Positions 3,895 through 6,049 of a stretch of DNA of 6,049 nucleotides are shown in pieces. A program made the position numbers and the translations under genes. The notes beneath the pieces were generated by a model that made no database searches, was not told the origin of the DNA, and worked only from the letters and a program-made list of their open reading frames with translations. Each line of letters starts with the position of its first letter. Position 1 is the first letter of the stretch. Source of the stretch: Candidatus Margulisiibacteriota bacterium (GTDB lineage: Bacteria; Margulisbacteria; Termititenacia; Termititenacales; Termititenacaceae); contig JAISEH010000115.1 in NCBI GenBank assembly GCA_031264205.1, forward strand, positions 1-6,049, in the 5' to 3' direction.

Positions 3895-6049
3895 CTAAAA
3901 CTCCAGCGCCCAAATCGCGTTAGGTCTCATATACATTGTGGCTGTGAAATGTCCCCGACTGTCCCAACCCTCCGGCGTGCGGAAGAAAAAACCGCGGCGG
4001 TAAATAGTTTCTGCCATGATGTTCAGAATTTTTTCCGCTTCTTTGCGCAGGCCGTTTTTTAGAAAAAGAGAACAGAGCGCGAAATTGGCGCCGACCCAGA
4101 CATCGCGGCCTTGCTCGGCCTCGACCATCTGGCCGTTGCTTTTTTTGCCGGAAAGCAAACCCCATTTACTGCGCGTGCCGCGGTAAATCGTTTTCAGCGC
4201 GGAAAGGATTTTGCTGTTGTGCAGTATCGGCTCGGTCTTGAGCAGAGCGATGTACCATTGCCCGATGAGTTGATCGGCCATGATGTCCGTATTGCCCTCG
4301 CAGAAATTATAATATTTGCCGTTCCACAATTTTTGGTCAAAAGTTTTTTGCGCTTTGGCCAGCAGGACAGCGTATTGTTTGGCCGCCGCCGCAGCGCCGA
4401 GTGTTTCCGCTGCGCTGCGCATGACGCGCAGGGCCGCCAGCCAGAGCGAACCGCAATAAGCCGACACGCCGTGCATTGTCCAGTTGTCATAAGTTTGATC
4501 GGGGTAGCCGCTGTTTTCCGGCACGCCGTCTTTGTCCCGATCCATTTTTTGCAAATAAGCCAGAGCCTGCCGCATGGCCGGCCAAACCTCGCGCAAAAAT
4601 TTCTGCTGGCCGGTGAAAACATAATCGCGGTAGGCGAGCAAAATAAATTTAGCGTTTAAATCTTTCCAGTAATTAGTGTTTTGCCAGGTGTAGCCGTCCG
4701 GACTGCTAAAAGGCGCCTGTTTGGGCGAACCGAGATCATGCGGACAAGCTCCGGCAATTTTCCGGCGGTCATAACACAGCAACCGCGTGTTTTTATTTTT
4801 TGGCAAAGGCAGCAACGGATCGTCCGTGTGAAAATGATAGCGCGTCATTTGCGGATTGCTCTTGCCGATATTCGCGGCAAAATCCCGCATGATTTTAAGC
4901 TCGATTTCCGGCCAAAATTTCAGCAGCGGCCACGAGCCGTAAAAACGCACATCCAGCGTTTCGTAAAACGGATAGTCAAAACATTCCAGCAAGCCAAAAG
5001 AGCCGCTTTGCGCGTCCCAGTAACTACCGCCGTCCGCCAAAAAATACAATTCATTGATCAGCATTTGCCAATAATTTTTGCGGGACTTTTCACTTTTTAG
5101 TTGTTTGGCAGTTTGGCTGTCATGAATAATTTCGGCCTGCCATTCGTCGATTTTTTGCGACCAATCCGTGTATTGTTTAGCGGCGGTTTGGAGCAGCGCG
5201 TGGGCATTGCGGCCACTGCGGTCAAAAAAACGCGTGTAATATTTGTATCTGTCCACACCAGCGCCGAAATGCGCGACCGGCAAATCCCAGACGAGCAGAA
5301 AAGTTATTTTTTGCGTTTCGCCGGCGGCCAGTGTAACTTTGCCGGCCACAGCCGCACCGTAATTCTGCTGTTCGAGCAGGCCGGGTGGATTTTTTCCGCT
5401 AAAAATTCCGGTTTTCGCGAAACTTTTAAATTCTTTGCCGGCGCCCTGCAGATAAAAATAAGTCTGCGCGGAAGTTTTGGCCGTCCCTTCCGCCAGCACC
5501 GCAATACCGATCTCGCCGTCCATTTCGCGCGGGGCGGTTCGACTTCGCACCCTAACGGGCTTGCAGTCAGTGTCCGCCGGGTTGCCCATAATTACCGCCG
5601 TCATTTTCCGATCTGTGCGCAATTTATGCCGGCGGTTTTGATTATTTTTAACAAAACTAAACCAGTTGTCCTGCACGCCTGGCCGCTGATCTTCAAAACC
5701 CCAGCCGGTCATATTGGCCCAGCTCAGAGCCAGCGCGACTTCGATTTTTTCCGCGGTCTTATTGCGCACAGTATGCTCGAAAACTGCGACCGGATAACTG
5801 GTCTCTCGATAATTATGCGGCAGTGTCGGCGAATATTGTTCGCAGATAATTTCCGCAGGCTGCTGAGGATCATCGAAAACATATTTGGCTTTGGGGTAAG
5901 CGGCGGAGTAGCGCGCGTGTTTGGCGGCAAAAGGCGGCGCGAAACTTCGCAGCGCGGTGTCCGTATACGGACGCGCGGTCAGCGTGTTGGCGTAAGTTTT
6001 TTTGCTGTCTTTTTGATAGACGTGAAAACAGCAGGCCTTGAGTTCCTCG
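3895..6049 (-). CDS. GH116 family glycoside hydrolase (beta-glucosidase-like), N-terminus outside window
   Basis: The minus-strand frame is open from the window edge to TAG (3895-3897), giving 717 visible residues. GH116 enzymes (bacterial TxGH116 about 800 residues, human GBA2) are retaining beta-glycosidases acting on beta-glucosides, xylosides or GlcNAc. Visible residues ~1-200 match the N-terminal beta-sandwich domain (YSPTLPHNYRETSYPVAVFE). The rest is the (alpha/alpha)6 catalytic domain: GLLECFDYPFYETLDVRFYG, PHDLGSP, NYWKDLNAKFILLAYRDY, PENSGYPDQTYDNW, SAYCGSLWLAALR, DIMADQLIGQWY, EAEQGRDVWVGA and the end motif YMRPNAIWALEF. The likely nucleophile is the Glu of LLEC (bases 4984-4986, visible residue 355) and the acid/base the Asp of TYDNW (4486-4488, residue 521), by recall of GBA2 E527/D677. 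A GTG at 5769 is internal: family sequence continues upstream. Location (cytoplasm or exported) is unknown because the N-terminus is missing. Convergent to the sugar transporter; joint function inferred. Confidence 0.92.
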   Translation of the reverse strand, partial: EELKACCFHVYQKDSKKTYANTLTARPYTDTALRSFAPPFAAKHARYSAAYPKAKYVFDDPQQPAEIICEQYSPTLPHNYRETSYPVAVFEHTVRNKTAEKIEVALALSWANMTGWGFEDQRPGVQDNWFSFVKNNQNRRHKLRTDRKMTAVIMGNPADTDCKPVRVRSRTAPREMDGEIGIAVLAEGTAKTSAQTYFYLQGAGKEFKSFAKTGIFSGKNPPGLLEQQNYGAAVAGKVTLAAGETQKITFLLVWDLPVAHFGAGVDRYKYYTRFFDRSGRNAHALLQTAAKQYTDWSQKIDEWQAEIIHDSQTAKQLKSEKSRKNYWQMLINELYFLADGGSYWDAQSGSFGLLECFDYPFYETLDVRFYGSWPLLKFWPEIELKIMRDFAANIGKSNPQMTRYHFHTDDPLLPLPKNKNTRLLCYDRRKIAGACPHDLGSPKQAPFSSPDGYTWQNTNYWKDLNAKFILLAYRDYVFTGQQKFLREVWPAMRQALAYLQKMDRDKDGVPENSGYPDQTYDNWTMHGVSAYCGSLWLAALRVMRSAAETLGAAAAAKQYAVLLAKAQKTFDQKLWNGKYYNFCEGNTDIMADQLIGQWYIALLKTEPILHNSKILSALKTIYRGTRSKWGLLSGKKSNGQMVEAEQGRDVWVGANFALCSLFLKNGLRKEAEKILNIMAETIYRRGFFFRTPEGWDSRGHFTATMYMRPNAIWALEF

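Noticed and set aside
3826..4062. Plus-strand frame straddling the lipoprotein end and the hydrolase end
   Set aside because: It overlaps two well-supported genes in other frames, crosses the composition boundary and shows no domain.
4111..4659. Plus-strand open frame inside the hydrolase region
   Set aside because: The minus strand here encodes conserved GH116 blocks through the catalytic Asp region; the plus-strand product has no family features.
3895..5769. Taking the GTG at 5769 as the hydrolase start
   Set aside because: The same frame has no stop up to the window edge, and the upstream translation (for example YSPTLPHNYRETSYPVAVFE) is conserved GH116 N-terminal domain.
1..6049. tRNA, rRNA, CRISPR array, insertion sequence or riboswitch
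   Set aside because: Reading both strands I saw no spaced direct repeats, no transposase-like frame, and no recognisable RNA gene; intergenic space is under 60 bases everywhere.

Overview
The window is an accessory carbohydrate-uptake and degradation locus from a bacterium. Coding DNA is about half G+C, genes are tightly packed and overlapping, GTG starts occur, and TAA, TAG and TGA all end genes, so the standard bacterial code applies. Nothing here identifies the taxon. The style (CUT1 sugar transporter, GH116 glycosidase, a lipoprotein) fits a fermentative, possibly diderm and uncultivated lineage, but that is a guess.

Layout. Positions 1-404 (+) are the C-terminal end of a family-1 sugar-binding protein. 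At 383-1363 (+) lies a MalF-type permease gene cut by one in-frame TAA (737-739) into an N-terminal piece (383-739) and a C-terminal piece (749-1363). At 1363-3222 (+) is a MalG-type permease about twice the normal length, because a roughly 320-residue seven-bladed beta-propeller-like domain lies inside its first extracytoplasmic loop. These genes overlap end to start and form one operon. At 3276-3845 (+) is a strikingly AT-rich orphan lipoprotein gene that looks foreign. At 3895-6049 (-), convergent with the rest, is a GH116 family glycoside hydrolase whose N-terminus lies beyond the window; the reading frame is open to the window edge.

How they fit together. The binding protein captures an oligosaccharide and the two permeases carry it across the membrane. 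No ATPase gene is present here, so one must lie upstream or be shared from elsewhere. The GH116 enzyme could then remove beta-linked sugar units. The main novelty is the propeller built into the MalG-type subunit, which by topology faces outside the cytoplasm where the binding protein docks. The other points for a second look are the lone nonsense codon in the partner permease and the AT-rich lipoprotein cassette between the operon and the hydrolase gene.
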